From assembly GCA_964524835.1 (NCBI GenBank), contig CAZGEG010000002.1:1-64000 (forward strand): a stretch of DNA of 64,000 nucleotides. The letters run 5' to 3'. Position numbers and translations under genes: made by a program. Of the stretch, positions 34,413 to 42,554 are shown one piece after another. Below the pieces are notes generated by a model. That model worked only from the letters and a program-made list of their open reading frames with translations. It searched no databases and was not told where the DNA came from. Within the stretch, counting starts at the first letter, position 1. Each line of letters begins with the position of its first letter. The stretch is from JACRCG01 sp964524835 (GTDB lineage Bacteria > Desulfobacterota > Desulfuromonadia > Geobacterales > Pseudopelobacteraceae).

Positions 34413-35180
34413 ATGCCGTACAGCTGGATCACAAAGGAACTGACTCTCGACAGGGAGTACACGAGAGGGGACAAAAGCGGCAAGGTGCGGAGCATCCAGG
34501 AGTGGCTGTGCCTCCAAGGGGAGAATGTGTCGGTTGACGGCGCATTCGGCCCGGCAACGGAGGCTGCCGTACGGAAGTTTCAGGAGGGGCATGGGATTTC
34601 CGTTTCAGGAAAAGTTGACACTTCCACGTTCGCCTCCCTTACTGCGCCGCTCTCTGCGGCAGTCGCCCCCATCGCGGCAGAGGGGAAGACGCTCAACAAC
34701 ATGATCCTTGCCTATGCGAACCAGCATCTGGCCCGACACCCGCTGGAGGTGGGCGGACAGAACTGCGGTCCCTGGGTGCGGGCGTACATGGAGGGGAACC
34801 AGGGGTGCGACTGGCCGTGGTGCGCCGGCTTTGCCTGCTTCATACTCCGTCAGGCAGCCGATGCCCTGGGGAAACAGATGCCTTTCAAGCGGACCTTTTC
34901 CTGTGACGTCCTGGCCGGCCAGGCGCTCGCTGCAGGAAAATTCATCTCCGGCAGGGATATTGCCAAAGGCAAGGTTCAGAAGGGATCAATCCCGCCGGGG
35001 AGCCTGTTCATCAGCCGCAGGACCGATAACGACTGGAACCATACCGGCATCGCGATCACCTTCCATGACGATCATTTCGAGACCATCGAGGGGAATACGA
35101 ATGATGCGGGGGACCGGGAGGGGTACGAGGTATGCCGCCGCATCAGGGGCTACGAGGGGAAGGATTTCGTGAAGATCTGA
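34413..35180 (+). CDS. PG-binding / CHAP-type amidase-like protein
   Basis: A 255-residue protein. Residues 15-75 are a PG_binding_1 domain (QEWLCLQGENVSVDGAFGPA, then VRKFQEGHGI). Residues 90-245 look like a CHAP/NlpC-type amidase: NCGPWVRAYM and WPWCAGFACFILRQA supply candidate catalytic Cys, DWNHTGIAI the His, and IEGNTND the polar third residue. No signal peptide is present, so export would need another route (lysis, a secretion system), or the target is imported material. ATG 34413 has GAAGGAGG upstream. The next gene is a patatin lipase, giving a wall-plus-membrane hydrolase pair. Confidence 0.8.
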   Translation: MPYSWITKELTLDREYTRGDKSGKVRSIQEWLCLQGENVSVDGAFGPATEAAVRKFQEGHGISVSGKVDTSTFASLTAPLSAAVAPIAAEGKTLNNMILAYANQHLARHPLEVGGQNCGPWVRAYMEGNQGCDWPWCAGFACFILRQAADALGKQMPFKRTFSCDVLAGQALAAGKFISGRDIAKGKVQKGSIPPGSLFISRRTDNDWNHTGIAITFHDDHFETIEGNTNDAGDREGYEVCRRIRGYEGKDFVKI

Positions 35181-35228
35181 CGTACGCTCTTCAATTATGA
35201 AATCTATCAGCTAAAAAGGAGGATTACC

Positions 35229-36920
35229 ATGGCCTACCGTCTTGCAATTGCCATCAGTGGTGCCGTCTCACTGGGTTCCTACGAAGCGGGGGTAATGTTC
35301 GAGATCATCCGGGCCATCAGCTCGCATAACTCAAAAGTTGCCGATAATAAACAGATCAAGATCGATGTCCTTACCGGTGCCTCGGCCGGCGGCATGACCG
35401 CCGTTATCCTCGCGCAAAAACTGCTCTTTGAAGGCAACACCCTGGAGACCCCTGTCACCAATCATTTGTATCTGCCCTGGGTGAAAGTGGCCGATGTCCA
35501 CGGCATGCTGCAGATACGAGAGGATGATGACCCGGACAAGTCGATCCTTTCATCCGGTTTCATTGCCGGCATCGCTAAAAACTTTCTGCTGGACCGCTAT
35601 GAAAACGGAAATGCTCCGCAGCAAATTCGCCACCCGGCAGCAGCAGAGTCGATCAGGCTCGGACTTGCCCTCTCCAACCTGAACGGAGTGGATTACGGCA
35701 TTGAGGCCTTTGATGGCGCTGAACTTGCCGAACCGGGCAGCAAGTTTATCTACACGAGATTCCAGGACAGCATGACCAGAACGGTCACATATGCTGACGA
35801 CAATAAGGCATTCTGGGAGCCGGTAGCAAAGGCGGCACGCGCCTGCGGCGCCTTTCCGTTTGCGTTTCGCCCCCTGCATGTACATCGCGACGACAAAGAG
35901 GTGGATTACCGGGGCAAGCCGATACAAGGCGTCCCCTTTCCGGAGCAGGCGTTTACCTACACCGATGGCGGGGTCTTTAACAATTCCCCCCTAGGCATGG
36001 CCAAGTCATTGGCCGATGAACGTGATACCGACCCGCTTGACTATGAGCGGCGATTCTTCCTGTATGTCTCTCCTGACCGCAAAGGCAGTTCCGCAAATCT
36101 CGCGATAAATGAAGAAATGGCCAGCATGTTGAACACCGGCAAGGCCTTGATCAACTGCATCTTCCAGCAGGGCCGTTTTCAGGACTGGGTAATGACGGCG
36201 GACTACAATGAATCCATTGAGGAATTCGACGACCGGGCCTATCGCCTGCGTGAGTTGTTACGCGGCATACCGGACAGTGAACGAGACGCGATGGCAAATG
36301 TCGCCGACCGCCTGCTGGGGCATATCTACGAAAACCGCATTAAAAGCAGGCCGAGCCGCGAGCAGGACTTTGCCCGCCTGAAGCAGCAATTCATGGTTGA
36401 TCCTGAGGCCAAAACCCTGCTGGCAGAAAAGGGACCGCACAGTGTCGATGCATGGATCAAGTCGATACAAGTGCTGGAACAGTCCGGCCGGATCGGCGAT
36501 AAAGACGAAATGCGGGTCTATACCATTACCGCCAGTGAAGATGAACTGGCGGGCGAAGGTATGGCGGCGTTTGCCGGGTTTTTCGACCTCCGTTTTCGCG
36601 AATTCGACTATACGGTCGGCCGCAAGAAAGCCCGGCAGTTCCTGCAGAATCTTAAAGAGCAGGCAGCCAGCGGCACTGGAAAGCGGCACCTGCCATTAAC
36701 CGAATTCACATTACCAGATGACATTCCTGATGTTGACCCGGCACTGGGCAGGGCCACTCTGGCCGATGTCGACGAGCAGGTGCGCCGGGCCCTCAAAGAG
36801 AGGTTTTCCGCCCGCATTGAAAGGCTACTCAAGCAGTTCAAGTTGAGCGTTTGGCTCCGCAAGCCTTTAATGTGGTTTTTTATCAATCGTAAATTGGACG
36901 ACTTCCTGAAGCTAGATTAA
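35229..36920 (+). CDS. patatin-like phospholipase
   Basis: A 563-residue patatin-family lipase. The nucleophile elbow is GASAGG (S52) and the Asp of the dyad lies in YTDGGVFNNS (about residue 246); the N-terminal AISGAVSLGSYEAGVM carries the oxyanion loop in the variant form found in large bacterial patatin-like proteins. The C-terminal 250 residues are helical. No signal peptide. AAAGGAGG precedes ATG 35229. The last 33 codons occur a second time at 40107-40236, evidence of a past duplication. Confidence 0.9.
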   Translation: MAYRLAIAISGAVSLGSYEAGVMFEIIRAISSHNSKVADNKQIKIDVLTGASAGGMTAVILAQKLLFEGNTLETPVTNHLYLPWVKVADVHGMLQIREDDDPDKSILSSGFIAGIAKNFLLDRYENGNAPQQIRHPAAAESIRLGLALSNLNGVDYGIEAFDGAELAEPGSKFIYTRFQDSMTRTVTYADDNKAFWEPVAKAARACGAFPFAFRPLHVHRDDKEVDYRGKPIQGVPFPEQAFTYTDGGVFNNSPLGMAKSLADERDTDPLDYERRFFLYVSPDRKGSSANLAINEEMASMLNTGKALINCIFQQGRFQDWVMTADYNESIEEFDDRAYRLRELLRGIPDSERDAMANVADRLLGHIYENRIKSRPSREQDFARLKQQFMVDPEAKTLLAEKGPHSVDAWIKSIQVLEQSGRIGDKDEMRVYTITASEDELAGEGMAAFAGFFDLRFREFDYTVGRKKARQFLQNLKEQAASGTGKRHLPLTEFTLPDDIPDVDPALGRATLADVDEQVRRALKERFSARIERLLKQFKLSVWLRKPLMWFFINRKLDDFLKLD

Positions 36921-36959
36921 GGGCACCCGGTTTCCGGTAATACAGTCTCGGAGGAAGGT

Positions 36960-37162
36960 ATGAAAAAAATACAATAATCCTGATCGCTACAACAGCTATA
37001 CAGCCAGGTGTTGCGGCGCTGATGACGGTTGTGTTTTTTCTCGCACCCTGGACGTTGCAGTATGAAGGGGATGTCTTAGGGGGCGTTGATGATCAGCAGC
37101 TTAAGTGCCGAGTTAGTAAAATAATCAACAACATCCCCTTTTTCCAATACAGGATAAAATAA
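36960..37162 (+). pseudogene. small membrane-protein gene interrupted at an A7 tract
   Basis: GGAGGAAGG precedes ATG 36960, but the frame stops after five codons. A frame entered after one additional A in the seven-A run (36963-36969) stays open for 64 codons to a stop at 37160-37162. It encodes MKKNTIILIATTAIQPGVAA, a membrane-targeting N-terminus, then TVVFFLAPW and a polar tail. A one-base slip in a homopolymer right behind the start codon is the signature of phase variation or of a recent frameshift; a sequencing error is also possible. Confidence 0.55.
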
Positions 37163-37206
37163 ACTGGCATGTAAATACACCGAAATTCAATGAAGGAGGC
37201 ATCAAA

Positions 37207-39975
37207 ATGAGCTCTGATCTTGGACCATGGACGACCCCTGTGTATTTTCAAAATTTTATTCTTGCAGATCCCGCCAAAGATACCCTTTATCAACAATCAG
37301 GCTTAACATTCACTGCGTCCGCGAATGGCGATTCACTTGCAGGTACGGGAATAAGTGTCTCGTTCGGTAGTTGCGGATCAAAACGTCGAGGGTGGGCCTG
37401 GAGCCCTGATGGAATGTATTTCGCGTATGTTTCCTCCCCTAACGGTCCCGATTGGAACCTTAAGATTGTGGCGCTCCAGGATATAAGACAATCCGATTGC
37501 AGTATAGTGCAAAAGGGCAGAATTGCAGCATCTGCAAGCGGCATTTTTGCCGGCCCGACGTTGCTTCAATGCTGGACAAATGCAAATTTCGGATGGGCCG
37601 GTTCCAAGGCAGTTCTGGCCAGCGGAGCGTACTCGGGTGGCTCGGGTTTTCTCAGATGCCTTGTCTGTCCCGTAGCTCCTAACAATGGCTCTTGGTCCGA
37701 ACTTGTTTCTGACAGTTCGGGACAGAATGATTGGATCAACCTTGTCAGTCCTTCGGGTCTGGCGGTGGCATTCGTTCCGAAAAAACTCAATATCGCAGCG
37801 CAGCAACTCGAATTTAGGCTGGTTTCCACCGCTATTGCGCAGCAGGTGCAATTTTCAAAGAACAATATAGCTCAAAGCATAACCAGCACCGGGAATAATC
37901 CCTCGATCACCACTAACCAGCATACCGTCAATGGGGTGCATATTGACAAGGGCGACGGCTCAACAATCGATGTCGACGACCCTGACGGCACACTCAGGAT
38001 TGGCCTGTGCAAGGTTTCCCCGGTTGTTTTCCCCTCTCCGGTCATACTGGATGGCCCGGAAGATAAGACACGGCAGCAGATCTCTACAATCAGGAACGCA
38101 GCCGCTATTGGTTGTCTCCAAATCACAGCCATCGGCAATGCGGATCCGTTCACGATCGGCAGTCACCCTCCTTTTCCGTTTTTTATCGCACCTGGGAAGA
38201 ATCTTCCTCTCACCATTTCATTTAGTCCGCTGACTTTAGGAGATTACGACAAACCCCTGCCGGTTACCCTGGCTCCGGCTGATCCGACAAGCGACACAGA
38301 GATTTCCTGCAAAGGATCCGCCAGGATGTCTCTTGCAAACTGCGCCATTACCGGGCCTTCAAAAAACCCGGAAGTAATATTCGGGGTCAATAACACGGCA
38401 TTATGTACCTATGCCATTAAGAACTCCGGCAGCGACAAACTGAAGGTTAATTCCATCGGTGACAATGCGCCATTTTCTGTTGTTGCGCCGCTGCCGGATT
38501 ATTCAAGGCTTTTAAGTAATAGCAATCAAATTGTAGTTACGGTGGAATACAAACCGGATGGCGTCGGCACAGTCACCAAGGATCTGCAGGTTAACTGCAC
38601 ACCGCAGAACGGCGATTCACTACTACACTGTACAGGGACGGCACGCATGCCGGCCATGGGGCTTGCCGCCGACCCTCCCGTGTCTTTCACAACATACCGC
38701 TACCACAGGAAACGCGTTTCTGTGAATCTTAAGAATACCGGTGAGGTAGCCCTTACGATCGACGTTACAGGAACCCCTTCCGGCTCATTTCAATGTTCGC
38801 CGGTCCCTACAATCGCTCCGAACTGTCAACAGGCATTTGATGTTATTGTTTGGTCAGGGGCTTTGGGTCCATTCAGTATATCGCTTACTATTCTCGGTAC
38901 ATTCCAAGTGCAGGTGGGAAATACGATCATCAGCGACAAAACGAGCTGCACGGTCAGTATCAACGGGATGGTGTCACCGATGCCTCCGGATCGCCTGGAA
39001 CCTAATGATGACTTCTTAAAGGCCACGCCGGTAGACCTGCCGATGCCTAATTTATGGACCATGGTAGGCAAAGGCTATGTTGGTCTCAGTCTTGACGATC
39101 ATAATTCTGCAGGAAATGACGAAGACTGGTTTGCGGTTTCCTTTCAAAGTTCTACCCAGGATGACAACTCCACGTCAGATTCTCCCACCACAAATCGTCT
39201 CGGCATGGGGATATTAATGAACTATTACCCCCCCAGTCTGTCGATTCGCTCTAATGCCAAGCCTGAAATTCAGGAGGATGGCCGCCTTTTTACCAGAAAG
39301 CTGAAAATATTCAAGTCAGACGCCTATAACCGAAGTCTGTTTAACTCGACAGACGGAGAGGTGTTCATTCCATGTCCGTCGCGCAAATTTCCTGATAAGA
39401 AGCTATATGCCGTCATGTGCAATCCTGATTTTATTTCTCAAGGGCCGGTAGAATACGATATTCGCTTTGAATATGAGCCCGCCCGGTTTGTTTGTTCGGG
39501 AGGCTTTTTTGAAAGTATTGAATTCGTGAAACTGCATAGATATTACGAAAAAATCTGGCTCATCGATCCGCCTCGTGACATCGCGGGCAAGGTAGTTAAT
39601 GAAAAAGCCTGGCTCAGAGGTGCGTCGGTCGTTATAGAAAACGTGGAATCCTTTATCGACAGGCATCTCGTATTCATAAGCCAGCCAGAAGTTTTAAGAA
39701 CCCTGCAGAAATCCTTGAATCAACGGCCGGGTGCCATTCTGGCATGTGAGCGTTTCACTCTCGCGCAAATCGCCCGAAATGCCGGTCTGTTCAGAAAGGC
39801 GGAGCAACTCTACAGGCAGAGTGTCCTCGGGTTCTCCAGAACTGAGATTATTGAGAGGCAAGCAGATGCGTTGCAGGGACTTAATGTGCTCTACAGGGAA
39901 AACCACATGTTTGCAGAGGCCAAGGGCGTAGAAAAGGTGCTGGAAAAATTGCTGAATAAATCTCGTAGCAGCTGA
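37207..39975 (+). CDS. large Ig-like/ASH-repeat protein
   Basis: A 922-residue protein that I cannot place in one family. The N-terminus has a beta-propeller-like piece (RGWAWSPDGMYFAYVSS). From about residue 270 to 600 there are three Ig-like units in which phrases such as IRNAAAIGCLQITAI, IKNSGSDKLKVNSIG and LKNTGEVALTID recur, as in ASH/choice-of-anchor-D domains. PDRLEPNDDFLKAT (about 595) begins a pre-peptidase C-like domain. The last 100 residues are helical with a TPR feel. There is no signal peptide. GAAGGAGG precedes ATG 37207. It is located between the patatin gene and the patatin-tail duplicate. Confidence 0.78.
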   Translation: MSSDLGPWTTPVYFQNFILADPAKDTLYQQSGLTFTASANGDSLAGTGISVSFGSCGSKRRGWAWSPDGMYFAYVSSPNGPDWNLKIVALQDIRQSDCSIVQKGRIAASASGIFAGPTLLQCWTNANFGWAGSKAVLASGAYSGGSGFLRCLVCPVAPNNGSWSELVSDSSGQNDWINLVSPSGLAVAFVPKKLNIAAQQLEFRLVSTAIAQQVQFSKNNIAQSITSTGNNPSITTNQHTVNGVHIDKGDGSTIDVDDPDGTLRIGLCKVSPVVFPSPVILDGPEDKTRQQISTIRNAAAIGCLQITAIGNADPFTIGSHPPFPFFIAPGKNLPLTISFSPLTLGDYDKPLPVTLAPADPTSDTEISCKGSARMSLANCAITGPSKNPEVIFGVNNTALCTYAIKNSGSDKLKVNSIGDNAPFSVVAPLPDYSRLLSNSNQIVVTVEYKPDGVGTVTKDLQVNCTPQNGDSLLHCTGTARMPAMGLAADPPVSFTTYRYHRKRVSVNLKNTGEVALTIDVTGTPSGSFQCSPVPTIAPNCQQAFDVIVWSGALGPFSISLTILGTFQVQVGNTIISDKTSCTVSINGMVSPMPPDRLEPNDDFLKATPVDLPMPNLWTMVGKGYVGLSLDDHNSAGNDEDWFAVSFQSSTQDDNSTSDSPTTNRLGMGILMNYYPPSLSIRSNAKPEIQEDGRLFTRKLKIFKSDAYNRSLFNSTDGEVFIPCPSRKFPDKKLYAVMCNPDFISQGPVEYDIRFEYEPARFVCSGGFFESIEFVKLHRYYEKIWLIDPPRDIAGKVVNEKAWLRGASVVIENVESFIDRHLVFISQPEVLRTLQKSLNQRPGAILACERFTLAQIARNAGLFRKAEQLYRQSVLGFSRTEIIERQADALQGLNVLYRENHMFAEAKGVEKVLEKLLNKSRSS

Positions 39976-40367
39976 GAATTTTTGCCCCATCGTACTGTTC
40001 GTAAATTGAAAGTAGGCGGAGGGCTCAACCCGGGAATAACCAGGAGACACAATACATATCTCCTCATGATATGAGACTCCGTATTATGCCCCCCGATTTC
40101 TGTGAAGCCCCAAAGATAGGTATTCCGACCGCATCGAAAGGCTTCTCAAACAGTTCAAGCTAAGCGTTTGGCTCCGCAAGCCTTTAATGTGGTTTTTTAT
40201 CAATCGTAAATTGAACGTCTTCCTGAAGCTAGATTAAGGGGCGTCCGGTAAAAGGTAGCAGTGCCCGACATTCGGCCCATTGATTTATTATTAAAAAGGA
40301 TATGCCGCTTTATCGGCAGTTAACAGTAAACCGGTCGATCCATTATTACACCCAGGAGGTACAGCCC
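39976..40367. other. intergenic region containing the duplicated patatin tail
   Basis: About 390 bases. The central part (40107-40236) is the patatin 3' end copy listed separately. The parts before it (39976-40106) and after it (40237-40352) show no gene. The last bases carry the AGGAGG of the next gene. Confidence 0.4.
40107..40236 (+). pseudogene. duplicated 3' end of the patatin-like gene
   Basis: This stretch matches 36790-36920 closely. The last 33 codons are in frame and end at the same TAA, encoding KQFKLSVWLRKPLMWFF and then INRKLNVFLKLD, versus INRKLDDFLKLD in the full gene. Similarity fades upstream of about 40107, where no lipase sequence remains. It is the tail of a second patatin copy, left when the rest was lost or replaced. 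Confidence 0.85.
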
Positions 40368-41315
40368 ATGGCAAGCAAGGAAGAAATCGAACTTAAGGTA
40401 AAACTGATCGAGGAAATCGCCAAGAGGGACACTTCACCGGAGGTTGTAAATGCACTCAATTTTGTGCAGGAAAAATCGACAAATTTCATCAATGCGGTGA
40501 CAGCGAATCAAATTGCAGATGCGGATCGAATCAGTCGAGAAATAATCGATCTCGTAAGTAGCGCCGAGAAACTTTCAATTGCCCGCGCTCTCCCGTCACC
40601 GATGAGGAAAGCAGACAAATACTGGCCCTATGTCGGAATGGGAGTGCTTGCCTTGGTCTTCGCAGGGTTGGCATGGTTCCTCATGTCGTATGCTGATAGT
40701 GTCGGTTTTTCCAAGATTGCAACCATCGAAGGAACCAGGCCCTTGCTGGTAATAGCAGCAATAATCAGCACGATCGCATTCGGAGGTGCGTTGCTCATTG
40801 GATCGCTGTTTTCCTCGGAAGGTTCCTTCGAGGACCGTTTTCGACACTCCAGAGAAATCTTTCTCGTATTCTCCGGAATCTTCGGCACGGTTATCGGCTT
40901 CTATTTTGGAGCCGGGGAATCAAAGGGAACGCAAATCGGTATTGATGCCCTTTTGGAGGATTCTACGGTGGTGGCCTATGCAACTGGCGGCACTCCACCG
41001 TACAAAATCAACGTTACTTACGGGAAGAACGGCCGCACTAAAACAGAGGAAACAAAGACAGGCTGGGCGAAGTTCGTATTTGATAAAAAAGTCGACAACA
41101 TAGTGCCCTTTAAAGTGTCCGCGACAGACAGTAAAAACGTTCAGGGGAACACTTCAATGGATCTAAATAAAGACGAACTGAAGAAGAGTGGATGGGCCTT
41201 GTTGGACGATTCATCTTCGACTAATGCCGTTACAAAGCCGGAGCCAGCTAAGCCTATACCGCCTGCGCCACCGACTCCGGTGGGTCAGAAAGGCGCCACA
41301 CCACCGGCAAAATAA
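40368..41315 (+). CDS. three-TM protein with SprB-like C-terminal domain
   Basis: A 315-residue membrane protein. A soluble helical N-terminus (1-80, MASKEEIELKVKLIEEIAKR) is followed by three membrane helices (about 86-106, 125-145, 162-182). Next is an Ig-like unit starting ATGGTPPYKINVTYG (about 205-219), the GGxPPY start typical of SprB/PKD-like repeats, and then a proline-rich end (PAKPIPPAPPTP). ATG 40368 has AGGAGG upstream. The combination suggests a membrane anchor for surface protein contacts; I do not recognise a family. Confidence 0.72.
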   Translation: MASKEEIELKVKLIEEIAKRDTSPEVVNALNFVQEKSTNFINAVTANQIADADRISREIIDLVSSAEKLSIARALPSPMRKADKYWPYVGMGVLALVFAGLAWFLMSYADSVGFSKIATIEGTRPLLVIAAIISTIAFGGALLIGSLFSSEGSFEDRFRHSREIFLVFSGIFGTVIGFYFGAGESKGTQIGIDALLEDSTVVAYATGGTPPYKINVTYGKNGRTKTEETKTGWAKFVFDKKVDNIVPFKVSATDSKNVQGNTSMDLNKDELKKSGWALLDDSSSTNAVTKPEPAKPIPPAPPTPVGQKGATPPAK

Positions 41316-41509
41316 TGAAAATAAAGGCAGCTACATGCAACGCAAGAACAAACAAAGGGATCTTGCCTCAGCTGAAGTACTGTAGGAGATTGTCACTTTT
41401 GAATATGCATTAGAAATCTGATGAGAAGACAGCAGGTAAATCCCCATGTTAATTGCTTTCGTCTCGGTTCACTGCAGTCAAAAACTAACGGTTTCAAAAG
41501 GAGGAAGGC

Positions 41510-41851
41510 ATGAAATCAAATCTGCACGCTGGTTGGATGATCACCGTTGTTCTGTGTATTCTTTTTTCAGCCGGTCAGGTCGCTGCTGAAGTCACTGCCG
41601 TCGAGAAGAAACAGGCTGAGACCACGAAAGTGATGTTGCAGGTATCTCCTGACGGCAAGTCTCTTGTGGATCAGGATGGAAGGGAAGTTGCCAGGTTCGC
41701 AGATGGTATACAGATTGTTCCGGATGCGGTTGGTGAGAAAAAAATGCCTGGATGTATGTGCTGCACAAATGATTGCATCATTTATGAAGGTACAAAGTGC
41801 GTTAAAACGGTTCGTTCCTGCCAGTGGGATTTCGACTGCAGCTGTAAGTGA
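41510..41851 (+). CDS. small secreted Cys-rich protein, copy 1
   Basis: A 113-residue protein with a signal peptide (cut near AGQVAAE, residue 26), a short hydrophilic middle with a DGKSLVDQDGREVARFADG beta-like segment and a C-terminal cysteine cluster (MPGCMCCTNDCIIYEGTKC, then CQWDFDCSC). Eight or more Cys in 40 residues suggest disulfide bonds or metal binding outside the cytoplasm. AAAGGAGGAAGG precedes the ATG. No family recognised. Confidence 0.82.
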   Translation: MKSNLHAGWMITVVLCILFSAGQVAAEVTAVEKKQAETTKVMLQVSPDGKSLVDQDGREVARFADGIQIVPDAVGEKKMPGCMCCTNDCIIYEGTKCVKTVRSCQWDFDCSCK

Positions 41852-41994
41852 AGAATGAGAGGATATCGACAGAGGTTAATTGGGTTGACAGGGGATTAAG
41901 TATGGTGTCCCCGGAATTCGCAAAATCCCCATGTTAATTGCTTTCGTCTCGGTTCACTGCAGTCAAAAACTAACGGTTTCAAAAGGAGGAAGGC

Positions 41995-42336
41995 ATGAAA
42001 TCAAATCTGCACGCTGGTTGGATGATCACCGTTGTTCTGTGTATTCTTTTTTCAGCCGGTCAGGTCGCTGCTGAAGTCACTGCCGTCGAGAAGAAACAGG
42101 CTGAGACCACGAAAGTGATGTTGCAGGTATCTCCTGACGGCAAGTCTCTTGTGGATCAGGATGGAAGGGAAGTTGCCAGGTTCGCAGATGGTATACAGAT
42201 TGTTCCGGATGCGGTTGGTGAGAAAAAAATGCCTGGATGTATGTGCTGCACAAATGATTGCATCATTTATGAAGGTACAAAGTGCGTTAAAACGGTTCGT
42301 TCCTGCCAGTGGGATTTCGACTGCAGCTGTAAGTGA
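41995..42336 (+). CDS. small secreted Cys-rich protein, copy 2
   Basis: Identical in protein and DNA sequence to the gene at 41510, located exactly 485 bases downstream in the second tandem unit, with the same ribosome-binding site and leader. The duplication doubles gene dosage; with identical sequence the copies will be hard to separate in short-read assemblies. Confidence 0.85.
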   Translation: MKSNLHAGWMITVVLCILFSAGQVAAEVTAVEKKQAETTKVMLQVSPDGKSLVDQDGREVARFADGIQIVPDAVGEKKMPGCMCCTNDCIIYEGTKCVKTVRSCQWDFDCSCK

Positions 42337-42404
42337 AGAATGAGAGGATATCGACAGAGGTTAATTGGGTTGACAGGGGATTAAGTATGGTGTCCCCGGA
42401 ATTC

Positions 42405-42500
42405 GCAGTGGGATTTTGACTGCAGTTGTAAATGAAGAATAGGAGGATATAGACAGGAATATATTGGGTTAACAGGGGATTAAATATGATGTCTGCCGGA
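42405..42500 (+). pseudogene. diverged third copy of the Cys-rich unit's end
   Basis: From 42405 the sequence resembles the last bases of the gene and the following tail of the 485-bp unit (QWDFDCSCK codons, then AATAGGAGGATATAGACAGG and a GGGGATTAAATATGATGTC-type end) with many substitutions. It is an older, truncated copy, showing that the unit was repeated here before the recent exact duplication. Confidence 0.7.
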
Positions 42501-42554
42501 TTTCTGTATGGTAATTGACATAATTCTACAAGAATATTTAATTATGGAGGGTAT

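Larger units (their letters stand above)
41438..42407 (+). repeat. exact 485-bp tandem duplication
   Basis: Bases 41438-41922 are repeated as 41923-42407 with no difference that I can find, including the promoter-side region, the ribosome-binding site and the whole 113-codon gene. The period is 485. The identity implies a very recent event or active gene conversion. A diverged third copy of the unit's end follows. Confidence 0.93.

Noticed and set aside
41316..41400. 23-codon frame after the three-TM gene
   Set aside because: Too short and without a ribosome-binding site at the right spacing.
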